This document shows, piece after piece, positions 25,963 to 34,844 of a stretch of 56,613 nucleotides of DNA. The stretch is from WTJD01 sp964225175 (GTDB lineage: Bacteria; Pseudomonadota; Gammaproteobacteria; Xanthomonadales; SZUA-36). The stretch lies in assembly GCA_964225175.1 (NCBI GenBank), contig CAXQNK010000020.1:1-56613 (forward strand), read 5' to 3'. A program made the position numbers and the translations under genes. Each line of letters starts with the position of its first letter. The first letter of the stretch is position 1. Below the pieces are notes generated by a model. That model searched no databases, had not been told where the DNA came from, and saw nothing but the letters and a program-made list of their open reading frames with translations.

Positions 25963-27567
25963 GTGACGCACAGCGAAGCGCAAACAAGCTTCAATTTCTC
26001 TGACCTGCTGAGCGTAGCGGCCTCTGCTGTTCCTGAGCGTCCGGCCATCGTTTGCGACGAGCAGGTGATCAGTTTCGGGGACTTACGTTCGAGGGTCGCC
26101 AGCCTGGCTGCCTATCTTGACTCCTGTGGCCTGAAACGGGGCGATACGGTGGGCTTGCAGCTGAACAACTGCCCGGCTTTCCTGGTGGGCTTTTTCGCCA
26201 CATGCAGCCTCGGCGCCGTTCCTTTCAACATCAATTTCCGATATGTCGGCCCTGAGCTTGAACATCTCTACGAAAACTCGAACATGGCCGCCCTGCTCCA
26301 CCACAAAGCCGATTCACCACAGGTCGACGCCCAACTCGCCACCGGCCATCGCCTGAAAGCCAGGCTCTGCATCGACGAGGCGAAAACCGACCCTCTGTCG
26401 GATGAATTTGCCCGAACCGTTGAGACCCAATGCCCGGGTTTCAGGACCAGCGCGGGTCGCGATGACGACCTGGTAATCATCTACACAGGCGGAACCACTG
26501 GTTTCCCCAAGGGCGTGATGTGGCCCCACAAGTCACTGTTCTTCGGAGCGCTGGGCGGTGGGGGTTGGTATCACCCTGATGGTCCGGTAAGCCGGCCATC
26601 AGGATTGACGCGACGCATCATCGAGGGGCCCTGGCTGCGCGTATTCCCCGTGGCGCCGCTGATTCATGGCGCGGCCCTGTGGACTGCGCTGGGTTCATTG
26701 CTGGTAGGACACACCATTGTTCTTGCACAAGCCAGTCCATTCTCTGCAGCGAATGTGTGGTCGCTGGCGGAGAAACATCAGGTCAACATCATGGCGATCG
26801 TCGGAGACGCAATGGCGCTGCCATTGGTTGAGGCGCTCGAGAACCAACCCGGGCGCTGGGACCTCAAATCGCTGAATCACGTCGGTTCTGGCGGCGCGAT
26901 TTTCTCGCCTCACCTGCGTGCCCGGATGGAACGCGCACTGCCACAGGCCTCGACGTCCAGTTCCATGGGCACAACAGAAACCGGCACCATGGGTCCGGGG
27001 GACAAGTCTCCGGAGAAAGGCATCATGCACTACAGTGCTCGACCGGATCTGGCCGTGATTACGAACGGTCGGCTGGCCGAGCCCGAAGAGCACGGCGTTA
27101 TCGCTCGACGCGGCTACCTGCCCATCGGCTACTACGGCGACACCAGGACCAGCCGTGAGACGTTCCTCAAGATCAATGGTGTCGACTACGCACTGGGTGG
27201 AGACGCAGCTGTGCTCAACAAGGATGGCTCAATCGATGTGCTGGGCCGCGGCTCGACCTGCATCAACACAGGAGGAGAAAAGGTCTATCCGGAGGAAGTC
27301 GAACAAATCCTGAAATCACACTCCGCGATCAGGGATGCCCTGGTGGTGGCGGCAAACCATCCCCGGTGGGGACAGCAGGTGGCCGCCGTGGTTTCCCTTG
27401 CCCAGGGCGCGAAATTCGAAAAGGAGGATATACAGGCTCATTGCAGAAAATCCCTGGCCGGTTACAAAGTACCACGCCAGTTTGTGACCGAACCTGAAAT
27501 CAGGAGAAGCGTCGCAGGCAAACCCGATTATTCCTGGGCACGCACACGGCTGACCGCCCAATCATGA
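25963..27567 (+). CDS. Acyl-CoA synthetase, FadD19/FadD17-like
   Basis: 534 residues, ANL superfamily. Seen: YTGGTTGFPKGVMW in place of the usual TSGTTG, a long insertion with PLIHGAALWTALGSL, GTTETGTMG, and the C-terminal SVAGKPDYSWAR. The TGGTTG...PKGVMW and AGKPDY-WA signatures characterise the FadD19-type ligases that activate the carboxylated sterol side chain (family knowledge). It makes acyl-CoA with ATP in the cytoplasm. Start is GTG at 25963. The 179-base gap before it holds no gene and an ATGCA-N13-TGCAT-like dyad, so it may have its own promoter. Confidence 0.85.
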   Translation: MTHSEAQTSFNFSDLLSVAASAVPERPAIVCDEQVISFGDLRSRVASLAAYLDSCGLKRGDTVGLQLNNCPAFLVGFFATCSLGAVPFNINFRYVGPELEHLYENSNMAALLHHKADSPQVDAQLATGHRLKARLCIDEAKTDPLSDEFARTVETQCPGFRTSAGRDDDLVIIYTGGTTGFPKGVMWPHKSLFFGALGGGGWYHPDGPVSRPSGLTRRIIEGPWLRVFPVAPLIHGAALWTALGSLLVGHTIVLAQASPFSAANVWSLAEKHQVNIMAIVGDAMALPLVEALENQPGRWDLKSLNHVGSGGAIFSPHLRARMERALPQASTSSSMGTTETGTMGPGDKSPEKGIMHYSARPDLAVITNGRLAEPEEHGVIARRGYLPIGYYGDTRTSRETFLKINGVDYALGGDAAVLNKDGSIDVLGRGSTCINTGGEKVYPEEVEQILKSHSAIRDALVVAANHPRWGQQVAAVVSLAQGAKFEKEDIQAHCRKSLAGYKVPRQFVTEPEIRRSVAGKPDYSWARTRLTAQS

Positions 27568-27580
27568 GGCCAGAGTCGCG

Positions 27581-29695
27581 ATGAAATACACGCACCTGCT
27601 GTCCCAGGGCCAAATCGGCAGCCTGCCTCTCCGAAACAGGATCGTGTTGTCGGCCATGGGTTCGAATTACTGCGAATCGGATGGCAGCTGTAACGAACGC
27701 CTTGCCGACTACTACGCGGCCCGGGCAGCGGGCGGTGCGGGCCTGATCATCCTCGAGACCAGCGCTACGGCATGGCCTCACGGGGCTACAACACCCCGCA
27801 CGATTGGATTTTCAGAAGACCGGTTTCTGCCGGGGTTGCGCCGGGTGGTTGAAAGCGTGCATGAACATGGCGCAGCGATTGCCGCACAGTTGAACCATGG
27901 CGGCAAGAACGCCCAGGATGATGTCGCACACGGGCGACCGGTATGGGTCCCTTCAGTGCCGGGGAAACTCGGGGGGCGGCTGATGTCTGCCCTGACCCGG
28001 GATGAGCTTCGGAGTTTTGTCGCCGCTGCCGGACCGGATGGCTGCGGTCCCCGGTACCAGGTCATGACCCAGGAGCACATCGCTCAATTGACACAGTCTT
28101 TTGTCGAGGGTGCGCAGCGCGCTCAGGCGGCCGGCTTCGATGCCGTGGAGATTCATGCCGGCCACGGATACCTGCTGTCTTCGTTTCTCTCACCCTTCTA
28201 CAACCAGCGAGAGGATCGATACGGCGGCAGCTCAGAAAACCGCTGTAGATTACTGTGCGATATCATCACCGCCATTCGCGAGGCCACTGCGCCTGATTTT
28301 CCCATCTTGGTTCGACTCGACGCCCATGAATACGGCATCTCCGGTGGCGTTACGATTAAAGAGGCCCGGGAACATGCCCGCTTTGCCGTGCGCGCCGGGG
28401 CAGATGCCATCGACGTTAGCGCCTATGGCAACGGTTTGAGCGGTAAAGCCTTTACACAGGCCCCCCTGGTGCACGAACCCTCAGGACTGCTCGAATTTGC
28501 TCGCGCCATCGGGCAAGTCGTCGAGGTCCCGGTGATCGCAGTCGGCAGAATCACCCCCGAGGCGGCCGAGAAGGAAATCGCGGCCGGTCGCATTGACTTT
28601 CTCGCCATGGGCCGCAAGCTGCTCGCTGATCCGGAATTGCCCAATAAACTGGGCCGTGATCCCCGCGATATCCGACCCTGCATCTACTGCTATATATGCG
28701 TCAGCCGGATATTCCTCAACGCGCCCATGGCCTGCGCGGTCAACCCTGCAGCTGGACGTGAGGCGGAGTTCAGGATACCTGCGCCCACGACCGCGCCAAA
28801 ACGTATTCTTGTTGTCGGTGGCGGACCAGCCGGGATGGAAGCAGCTCGAATACTTGCCCTGCGAGGGCACCAGGTGCAACTCGCTGAGCAAACTGGTTAT
28901 CTCGGCGGCACCGCCCGATTCGCGGCATTGCCTTATGCGCCCAACGGGGACCTTGTCGATTGGCTCGCGCACAGCCTGGACCAATTGCCAGTCGACATCA
29001 GGATGAACACTCTCGTCGATCGTCAATTCATCGAATTGGCCCGGCCTGACCTCGTGATTACTGCGGTCGGCGCGAAGCGTTCCAGCGATATCGAGGGATC
29101 GCAGCTGCCGCACGTTTATGATGGCGACCGCTTACGCGAACTGCTTGCGGGTGGCTCTACTGAAGCGCTCTCAGGTCTGCCCTGGTATCACAGGGCGCTG
29201 ATTGTTGCCGGTCGCCTTGTGGGGATCACCCAGCACACCGCGCGACTGCGATTCATGAGCCGGTGGTGGATGCCCCTGGGTCGGCGCATCGTTCTGATCG
29301 GCGGCGGACTGGTCGGCCTCGAATTGGCGGAATTCCTCGTGCAGCGCGGACGCCTTGTGACCGTTCTTGAGCCCGGCCCCAATCTTGGAGCCGAATTGAG
29401 CGTGATTCGCAGGGCGCGCCTGCTCCACCAGCTCAGGGAGGAAAAGGTCACATTAATTACGAAAGCGGACTCATTGAAAATCATGAAGGGAACAGTCCAC
29501 TATTCGCTGGATGGCACCCACAATGAGCAGGTCGCGGACCACGTCATCATCACCATGGGGGCAAGAGAAAATCCGTCGCTCGAGACGCTCCTCCAGCAGA
29601 TGCGCATCCCGGTCGTTTCCATCGGAGATGGACATGAAGTCGCTTACCTTGAAGGCGCCATGCTGAGCGCGCGACAGGCCGCGCTAAGCGTCTGA
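27581..29695 (+). CDS. OYE-type NADH:flavin oxidoreductase / 2,4-dienoyl-CoA reductase-like, BaiCD/BaiH-like
   Basis: 704 residues. N-terminal TIM barrel binding FMN (LRNRIVLSAMGSNY; EIHAGHGYLLSSFLSP; NQREDRYGGSSENR), then a cysteine cluster for a 4Fe-4S centre, then a two-part NAD/FAD domain (VVGGGPAGMEAARI; LIGGGLVGLELAEFL). This matches FadH and the bile-acid enzymes BaiCD/BaiH, which reduce or oxidise 3-oxo-delta4 and related enone CoA esters. The cluster reads CIYCYIC with the fourth Cys 12 residues on (CAVNP), i.e. C-x2-C-x2-C rather than FadH C-x2-C-x3-C. It sits 13 bases after the FadD19-like gene. Confidence 0.85.
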   Translation: MKYTHLLSQGQIGSLPLRNRIVLSAMGSNYCESDGSCNERLADYYAARAAGGAGLIILETSATAWPHGATTPRTIGFSEDRFLPGLRRVVESVHEHGAAIAAQLNHGGKNAQDDVAHGRPVWVPSVPGKLGGRLMSALTRDELRSFVAAAGPDGCGPRYQVMTQEHIAQLTQSFVEGAQRAQAAGFDAVEIHAGHGYLLSSFLSPFYNQREDRYGGSSENRCRLLCDIITAIREATAPDFPILVRLDAHEYGISGGVTIKEAREHARFAVRAGADAIDVSAYGNGLSGKAFTQAPLVHEPSGLLEFARAIGQVVEVPVIAVGRITPEAAEKEIAAGRIDFLAMGRKLLADPELPNKLGRDPRDIRPCIYCYICVSRIFLNAPMACAVNPAAGREAEFRIPAPTTAPKRILVVGGGPAGMEAARILALRGHQVQLAEQTGYLGGTARFAALPYAPNGDLVDWLAHSLDQLPVDIRMNTLVDRQFIELARPDLVITAVGAKRSSDIEGSQLPHVYDGDRLRELLAGGSTEALSGLPWYHRALIVAGRLVGITQHTARLRFMSRWWMPLGRRIVLIGGGLVGLELAEFLVQRGRLVTVLEPGPNLGAELSVIRRARLLHQLREEKVTLITKADSLKIMKGTVHYSLDGTHNEQVADHVIITMGARENPSLETLLQQMRIPVVSIGDGHEVAYLEGAMLSARQAALSV

Positions 29696-29729
29696 ATCAT
29701 CCTGACCCGTTGCCCACTGGGAGTCCCGC

Positions 29730-30425
29730 ATGTCCATACACACTGTCTCTGAAGCCATCCGGACGCGTAAAACCACGCGAATCTTTGACGGCAAGCCCGT
29801 GAGCGGAGCGCTCATTCGCGACATCCTGGCCCTGGCCGCCCAGGCGCCATCCAATGGCAACGTGCAGCCATGGCAGGTCACGGTGTTAACTGGAACCGCA
29901 CTCGAACACGCCGTCGAGGTCATGAATGACGGCTTGTACACCGATGGAACGCAGGAGGAGCCTGAGTATGCGATTTATCCTCCGAAACTGGGAGAGCCCT
30001 ATCGGACCCGTCGCTACCGTTGCGGGGAGCTGATGTATGAAGCCCTAGGCATCCCGCGGGATGATAAGCCCGCACGAATTCGCCAGGTCCTGAAGAATTA
30101 TGCTTTTTTTGGCGCACCCGTGGGCATGATCGTCACCATTCAGAATGACATGGACCTCGGGCAAGCTGTGGATGTTGGCATTTTTCTCCAGAACCTGATG
30201 TTGTTGGCACACGAGCGCGGGTTGGCCACTTGCGCGCAGGCCAGTTGGGCGCAGTGGCCGAGGCGGGTAAGAAAAGCCATGAATATCCCGGATGACCGCA
30301 AAATCATTGTTGGTCTCGCAGTGGGCTACGCCGCAGAGCATGAACCGGTCAACCAGATTGATCAGCCGCGAATCGGCAACGATGAATTCGTAACGTTCGC
30401 AGGCTTTGGTGACCTGGAAGATTGA
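29730..30425 (+). CDS. Nitroreductase-family FMN oxidoreductase
   Basis: 231 residues. RKTTRIFDGKPV and APSNGNVQPWQV are the FMN-binding N-terminal motifs of nitroreductases; GIFLQNLMLLAHERGLATC is the dimer-interface helix, and IIVGLAVGYA closes the fold. Members reduce nitro groups, quinones or enones with NAD(P)H; physiological substrates are mostly unknown. It follows the OYE-like gene by 34 bases (GGGAG before ATG) and could supply reduced flavin or act on an enone. A 137-base gap follows before the next gene. Confidence 0.85.
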   Translation: MSIHTVSEAIRTRKTTRIFDGKPVSGALIRDILALAAQAPSNGNVQPWQVTVLTGTALEHAVEVMNDGLYTDGTQEEPEYAIYPPKLGEPYRTRRYRCGELMYEALGIPRDDKPARIRQVLKNYAFFGAPVGMIVTIQNDMDLGQAVDVGIFLQNLMLLAHERGLATCAQASWAQWPRRVRKAMNIPDDRKIIVGLAVGYAAEHEPVNQIDQPRIGNDEFVTFAGFGDLED

Positions 30426-30562
30426 CCGGATCGGCCTGACGCATTGGCGTTTCTGACGCCGCCACCTATCATGGTGTTTGAATTCAGGCCAATCCCGGCG
30501 GCGCCTGGCACGGTTCCGGACTGAAAGATTTTGCCAATTCCGACTTAAAGGAGGCTGCATCA

Positions 30563-31318
30563 ATGGGCATGTTGGAAAACAAGACGGGCATGGTCACTGG
30601 CGGAGGCAGCGGAATTGGCCGCGCCACTTGCCTCAAATTTGCCGCCGAGGGCGCCCGCGTCCTGGTCGTTGATATTGACGAGCAACAGGGCCTTGAAACC
30701 GTCGCCATGATCGAGGCCGCACAAGGCGAGGCGCTCTTTCAGGCCGCAGACGTGGCCGATGAAAGGGCTGTTAAAACCGCCATCGAGGCGGGCATCGATC
30801 GTTTCGGCAGTCTGCATGTCGCCTCGAATAATGCCGCGTTGTCCGTGGGTCATACCTTGCTGGCAGAAACCCCGGCAGATGCATTCAACACCACCTATGA
30901 GGTGACGCTGAAAGGTGTCTTTTACTGCATGAAACACCAGATTCCCGCCATGATGAATTCCGGCGGGGGCGCGATCGTGAATATCGGCTCAAGGGCGTCA
31001 AAGAGCCCGAATCTCAGGATGTCGGCATACGACTCCGCCAAGGCCGCTGTGAATGGCCTGACCCGATCAGCAGCCAAGGAGTATGCCCCCCATGGCATAC
31101 GCGTCAATTGCGTCAATCCCGGCGTTATTCGAACTGCAGGCGTGGAACAATACCTCGCAACCAATCCGAAACATGAACCCCGTTTTCTGCGCGGAATCGC
31201 TATGGGCCGACTGGGTTCCCCGCAAGAGCTGGCCGAGGCCGTGGTCTGGCTGTGTTCTGATCGCGCAGCTTACATTACGGGGCAATCATTAGATGTGGAT
31301 GGCGGCATGCTGGGCTAG
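30563..31318 (+). CDS. SDR-family NAD-dependent oxidoreductase, BaiA-like
   Basis: 251 residues. TGGGSGIG, Asp in LVVDIDEQQ for NAD preference, NNAALSVG, NIGSRAS, catalytic YDSAK, and YITGQSLDVDGGMLG. An especially good ribosome-binding site AAAGGAGG (30547-30554) lies eight bases before the ATG, the strongest seen in the catabolic region. It resembles 3-alpha- and 7-alpha-hydroxysteroid dehydrogenases broadly. Its stop shares the palindrome CTAG with the opposing EthD-like gene. Confidence 0.83.
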   Translation: MGMLENKTGMVTGGGSGIGRATCLKFAAEGARVLVVDIDEQQGLETVAMIEAAQGEALFQAADVADERAVKTAIEAGIDRFGSLHVASNNAALSVGHTLLAETPADAFNTTYEVTLKGVFYCMKHQIPAMMNSGGGAIVNIGSRASKSPNLRMSAYDSAKAAVNGLTRSAAKEYAPHGIRVNCVNPGVIRTAGVEQYLATNPKHEPRFLRGIAMGRLGSPQELAEAVVWLCSDRAAYITGQSLDVDGGMLG

Positions 31319-32016
31319 GCAGACCAGACATATTCCGATGTCGGCAGAACATCGAGATCAGCAAAATCGATGAATCGCTTCGAACTCTCCCACATCGCCG
31401 CCGCGCGCGCTGCCAGCTCGGTCGCGTCTTTGGCCGCGAAGTATGCTTCTCTCGAACTCATGGCAGCCTCCGGAAAGCCTTCTTCGACGATCGCGGAGAA
31501 TCCCGGGTCATGGGATGTCAGGCAACGTACCACCAGGTTCTGCCGGTAAAGAAAGGTTGATTGGAGGTCCAGGGCCACCTTGGTGTGGTCCCCCCTCCAG
31601 ACATTGAACCACTCATCAACGGAGATTCGGGAGGGCACCTTGAGAAACGCCAGCTGCATCATTCCCGGACTACGCTCTCCGGAACGGCCTGCCAGGTTCA
31701 CCGAACGGGGCTCAGACTCCGCCAACAGGTAGGCCGAAATGATTCTGGCACAGCGCGAGAGTTCGGGTTCAAATTCGTGCCGGGAATTGGCGCTGTCCAA
31801 CCAGGCGAAAAGGACACCGTGAATCACGGGATCACAATGCCGCACCCTGATTCCCGCCGCCGTTGCCACCCGCTCATCCTCGACGTCGAGCATGACGCGA
31901 TGCGCGCCCTGCTCGAGCAGTGATGGAACAAAATCCTGCCTGAGGCGATCACGGAATTTATGCGGGGGCAGTTCCGCAGGGCGATTTAGAAGGTAGGCTA
32001 CTTTTTCCACGGTCAA
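31315..32016 (-). CDS. EthD-like dimeric alpha/beta-barrel protein
   Basis: 233 residues with two ferredoxin-like halves: KVAYLLNRPAELPPHKFRD and a second unit around MMQLAFLKVPSRISVDEWF followed by HTKVALD. This is the EthD/Dabb pattern often found in catabolic operons for hydrophobic compounds; catalytic role generally unknown. The start is uncertain: TTG 32016 directly follows an in-frame stop and lacks a clear ribosome site; GTG 32010 is an alternative. It lies last in a minus-strand operon with MaoC, thiolase and SDR genes. Confidence 0.65.
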   Translation of the reverse strand: MTVEKVAYLLNRPAELPPHKFRDRLRQDFVPSLLEQGAHRVMLDVEDERVATAAGIRVRHCDPVIHGVLFAWLDSANSRHEFEPELSRCARIISAYLLAESEPRSVNLAGRSGERSPGMMQLAFLKVPSRISVDEWFNVWRGDHTKVALDLQSTFLYRQNLVVRCLTSHDPGFSAIVEEGFPEAAMSSREAYFAAKDATELAARAAAMWESSKRFIDFADLDVLPTSEYVWSA

Positions 32017-32079
32017 TCACAGCACGCCGGGGGTGGTCCGGTCAGGTTCGTCGCCGGGCCGGGCGCTCAGCACCCTGAT

Positions 32080-32997
32080 TCAAGAGCCGCTGATCGGAAG
32101 CGCGAAGCCATCCAGTACCGCTTGGTAATCGGCATCGAAGTGACGCGAGAGACTCTCGTGCAGCCCCTCCAATGTCCACCGGGCCTCGCCCTCAGGGTTG
32201 ACGTGAGCGGGCAACACGGTGGGGCGCTGAACCACGTTGACCTGGTTGCCCCAGACGATGAACACCTCACCGGAAATGTGTCCCGCCTGCCCTGAGGCAA
32301 GATAACTGACCAGCGGCGCTACGTTATCGGGATCGAAATGGTGAAACCCCTGCTCGGGCGCCCTGAACATCTCTGCAGTCGGGCCTGTTGAAGTCATATC
32401 CGTCTCCGCTCTGGGCATGATCACGTTGCAGGTGACGCCGTAGCGGATCATCAATTGCGCTGCACCCATGGTCATCGCAACGATGCCCGACTTGGCTGCT
32501 GCGTAATTGGGCTGCCCCGCGGAGCCATACAGGGCGGCCTCCGAGGAAGTCGACACAAGGCGCCCATACACTTCCTCACCCGCCTTTGCCTTGTTTCTCC
32601 AGTAGGCCGTCACATTGCGCATGTTTATGAAATGGCCTCTCAGATGGACCCTGACCACGCTGTCAAAATCCTCGTCGCTCATGCTGAAAATGGTCTTGTC
32701 CCGAAGAAAACCAGCGTTATTCACCATGATGTTCAGGTCACCAAACGACTCCAGCGTTGTCTGCATCAACACGGCTGCATCCTGGCTGTCGGCACAATCG
32801 CCCAACACCACCAGCGATTCACCGCCCATGCCCCGAATGGTCTCCGCCGTTTCGTGGGCAGCCTCCGCCGCACCGGGCCGGTCAATGTCATTGATCACGA
32901 CACGGGCCCCGCGTGCGGCCAGGTCCAGCGCCTCGGCTCGCCCGAGTCCCCTGCCCGACCCTGTCACGATGGCGACTTTACCCGTCAATTCGCTCAT
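32080..32997 (-). CDS. MFE2/17-beta-HSD4-type SDR, 3-hydroxyacyl-CoA dehydrogenase
   Basis: 305 residues, longer than classical SDRs. TGSGRGLGRAEAL, Asp in VINDIDRPG, NNAGFLRDKTIFSM, catalytic YAAAK, and NVIMPRAETDMT resemble the dehydrogenase domain of peroxisomal multifunctional enzyme 2 and mycobacterial Hsd4A; the C-terminus (about residues 230-305) extends beyond the core. Expected reaction: oxidation of a (3R)-hydroxyacyl-CoA of a branched or steroid side chain. ATG at 32997 is chosen (MSELTGKVAIVTG); the frame upstream overlaps the thiolase gene. A MaoC hydratase and a thiolase in the same operon complete a beta-oxidation turn. Confidence 0.85.
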   Translation of the reverse strand: MSELTGKVAIVTGSGRGLGRAEALDLAARGARVVINDIDRPGAAEAAHETAETIRGMGGESLVVLGDCADSQDAAVLMQTTLESFGDLNIMVNNAGFLRDKTIFSMSDEDFDSVVRVHLRGHFINMRNVTAYWRNKAKAGEEVYGRLVSTSSEAALYGSAGQPNYAAAKSGIVAMTMGAAQLMIRYGVTCNVIMPRAETDMTSTGPTAEMFRAPEQGFHHFDPDNVAPLVSYLASGQAGHISGEVFIVWGNQVNVVQRPTVLPAHVNPEGEARWTLEGLHESLSRHFDADYQAVLDGFALPISGS

Positions 32998-33029
32998 ATC
33001 GACTTTCCCTCTCTGCACATATCTTCCGC

Positions 33030-34205
33030 TTACAAGCGTTCGATAATGGTTCCGGTACCAACCGCCGAACCGCAACACATCGCTATCAGGGCGGTTGTCT
33101 TGTCACTGCGCTCCAGCTCGTGCAGCGCCGTGCATATCAGCCGCGCCCCGGTTGAACCCACCGGATGACCCAGCGCAATGGCTCCACCGTTGACATTCAC
33201 CTTATCCATGTCGACGTCGTAAACGCCAGCCCAGGACAGAACGACCGCGGCGAAAGCCTCGTTGACTTCGAATAAATCGATGTCGGACATGCTCATCCCG
33301 CTTCGCTTGAGCAAACGAGCGGTCGCATCCACGGGACCGTCCAGCAAATAGTACGGATCGGTACCGACCACGCAGTCTGAAACAATCCTTGCCCGCGGCT
33401 TCAAGCCCCGGTTTTTCGCCTCCTCGGCACTCATCCACAATACCGCGGCAGAGCCGTCAGAAACCTGCGACGATGTGCCAGGCGTGTGCACGCCATCAGC
33501 CTCGATGGGATTAAGCGCCGCCAGGCCCTCGAGACTCGTATCGCGCAGACCCTGATCCCGGTCAAAACGAAACAGGGCGCCCGTCGGCTTGCCATCCTCA
33601 CCAATTTCCGGCGCGTCCACGGCAATCACCTCGCGATCAAAACGCCCTTCGTCCCATGCTTGCCTGGCGCGCCGTTGCGACTCGCAACCAAAGGCATCGG
33701 CCTGTGCTCGGGTCACCCCGCGGTCGCGGGCCAAGCGTTCCACGTGCACAAACTGGCTGGGTACAGTGTCCCAACTCCAGCTGCCCGGCTGATAAAAACC
33801 CGGGCCGTTCATAACATTGGCACCCATGTGCACGCGACTCATTGACTCCACGCCACAGGCGATTCCGACATCGAAACTGCCCGAACTGATCATCGAGGAA
33901 ATCATGTGGTTAGCGGTCTGTGCCGAGCCGCACTGATTGTCCAGCGTCGTTGCACCAGCACCGAAGCCCTCGCCCAGTGACAACCAGGCCGTCCGGGTCA
34001 CGTTGCTGGACTGCTCTCCTGCCTGCGTGACGCAGCCCCCTGCGATGTACTCGACATCCGCGAAATCGAGCTGGGAGCGCTCCACGAGTGCCCGCAGCGA
34101 AAGCCCCAGAAGTTCTGCAGCATGAAAACCGTTCAAAGCGCCCACGATGGGCTTTCCACGCGCAATGGGCGTCCTCAGCGCATCAATAATTACGGCTTCT
34201 TTCAT
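33030..34205 (-). CDS. Acetyl-CoA acyltransferase (thiolase), FadA5-like
   Basis: 391 residues, the length of FadA5. Catalytic Cys92 in DNQCGSAQTAN, EVNEAFAAVVLSW, GGAIALGHPVGSTGARL with the active-site His, and the second Cys in MCCGSAVGTGTIIER. It cleaves a 3-ketoacyl-CoA with CoA, releasing acetyl- or propionyl-CoA. FadA5 does this on the cholesterol side chain; the match is by motif only. Start ATG 34205 (MKEAVIIDALRTP), with ATG 34211 as alternative. The gene precedes the MFE2-type SDR by 32 bases and follows the MaoC gene by 64. Confidence 0.88.
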   Translation of the reverse strand: MKEAVIIDALRTPIARGKPIVGALNGFHAAELLGLSLRALVERSQLDFADVEYIAGGCVTQAGEQSSNVTRTAWLSLGEGFGAGATTLDNQCGSAQTANHMISSMISSGSFDVGIACGVESMSRVHMGANVMNGPGFYQPGSWSWDTVPSQFVHVERLARDRGVTRAQADAFGCESQRRARQAWDEGRFDREVIAVDAPEIGEDGKPTGALFRFDRDQGLRDTSLEGLAALNPIEADGVHTPGTSSQVSDGSAAVLWMSAEEAKNRGLKPRARIVSDCVVGTDPYYLLDGPVDATARLLKRSGMSMSDIDLFEVNEAFAAVVLSWAGVYDVDMDKVNVNGGAIALGHPVGSTGARLICTALHELERSDKTTALIAMCCGSAVGTGTIIERL

Positions 34206-34269
34206 CGTCATCCAACCAACCAAGAATGAGTTCGGCACGCACCTAAACGGTCCCTTGCGCGCGCCCGCG

Positions 34270-34758
34270 TTACATTAATACGAAGATCAATTCGTACAGC
34301 AAGGCCAGCCTTTCGGTGCCCACGGATTTCACCTGCGTTTCCAGCGTGACCTTGGTCTTGTGATCTTCAACCACGATCGAGGCGATTCGGCTTCGCGCAT
34401 GGATGTCACTGTCGACAGCCACCGGCGCCAGGAAGCGCAGTTTGTCTGAGCCGTAGTTCATGATGTGGCGGTAGCCTGTCAATCGCTCGGTCACGGGCGT
34501 TCCGGAGGGCATTTTGGGTAGCAGCGACAGCACCAGAAATCCATGTGCGATGGTCGTTCCCATCGGGCTCTCGTCCGCGCACCGCGCCGGATCGGTATGA
34601 ATCCAGAGCGTGTCGCCTGTCAGATGAGCAAATCGATCGATCAACTCCTGATCGATTCTGACGGGTTCACTCCACTCGCTGAATTCCGCACTGACCAGGG
34701 CCTGCAGTTTCTCCTCGTCTTTGAAATGAATGGCTGTCAATTCAGTCTCTTTATTCAT
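34270..34758 (-). CDS. MaoC-family (R)-specific enoyl-CoA hydratase
   Basis: 162 residues, one hotdog domain. RFAHLTGDTLWIHTD contains the D-x4-H hydratase pair, and GTTIAHGFLVLSLLPKM is the family overhang segment. Hydrates a trans-2-enoyl-CoA to the (R)-3-hydroxyacyl-CoA, which matches the (R)-specific MFE2-type dehydrogenase downstream. ATG at 34758 follows AGGCGGC; the frame upstream runs into the divergent promoter and is rejected. First gene of a four-gene minus-strand operon: hydratase, thiolase, dehydrogenase, EthD-like. Confidence 0.87.
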   Translation of the reverse strand: MNKETELTAIHFKDEEKLQALVSAEFSEWSEPVRIDQELIDRFAHLTGDTLWIHTDPARCADESPMGTTIAHGFLVLSLLPKMPSGTPVTERLTGYRHIMNYGSDKLRFLAPVAVDSDIHARSRIASIVVEDHKTKVTLETQVKSVGTERLALLYELIFVLM

Positions 34759-34769
34759 TGTGCCGCCTG

Positions 34770-34816
34770 TCGTTGGACATATTGTAATAAACTTGAGCGG
34801 AATACGGTTCCAACGA
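34770..34816. promoter_or_regulatory. Divergent promoter with 8-bp inverted repeat
   Basis: TCGTTGGA (34770-34777) and TCCAACGA (34809-34816) form a perfect inverted repeat separated by 31 bases in the 86-base gap between the MaoC gene and the 5-alpha-reductase-like gene. It could bring together two operator halves for both directions. The shared ATSATWATGCRTAA element is absent here. Confidence 0.4.
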
Positions 34817-34844
34817 TCAAACACTGGAATGTGAAGAGGGGTTT

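Noticed and set aside
24529..32997. Fatty-acid or aromatic degradation as the main role of the right-hand operons
   Set aside because: Many families are shared with those pathways, but the FadD19-like ligase, MFE2-type SDR, FadA5-like thiolase and neighbouring Ltp2/KstD/SRD5A homologues together favour steroid or terpenoid side chains. It cannot be fully excluded.
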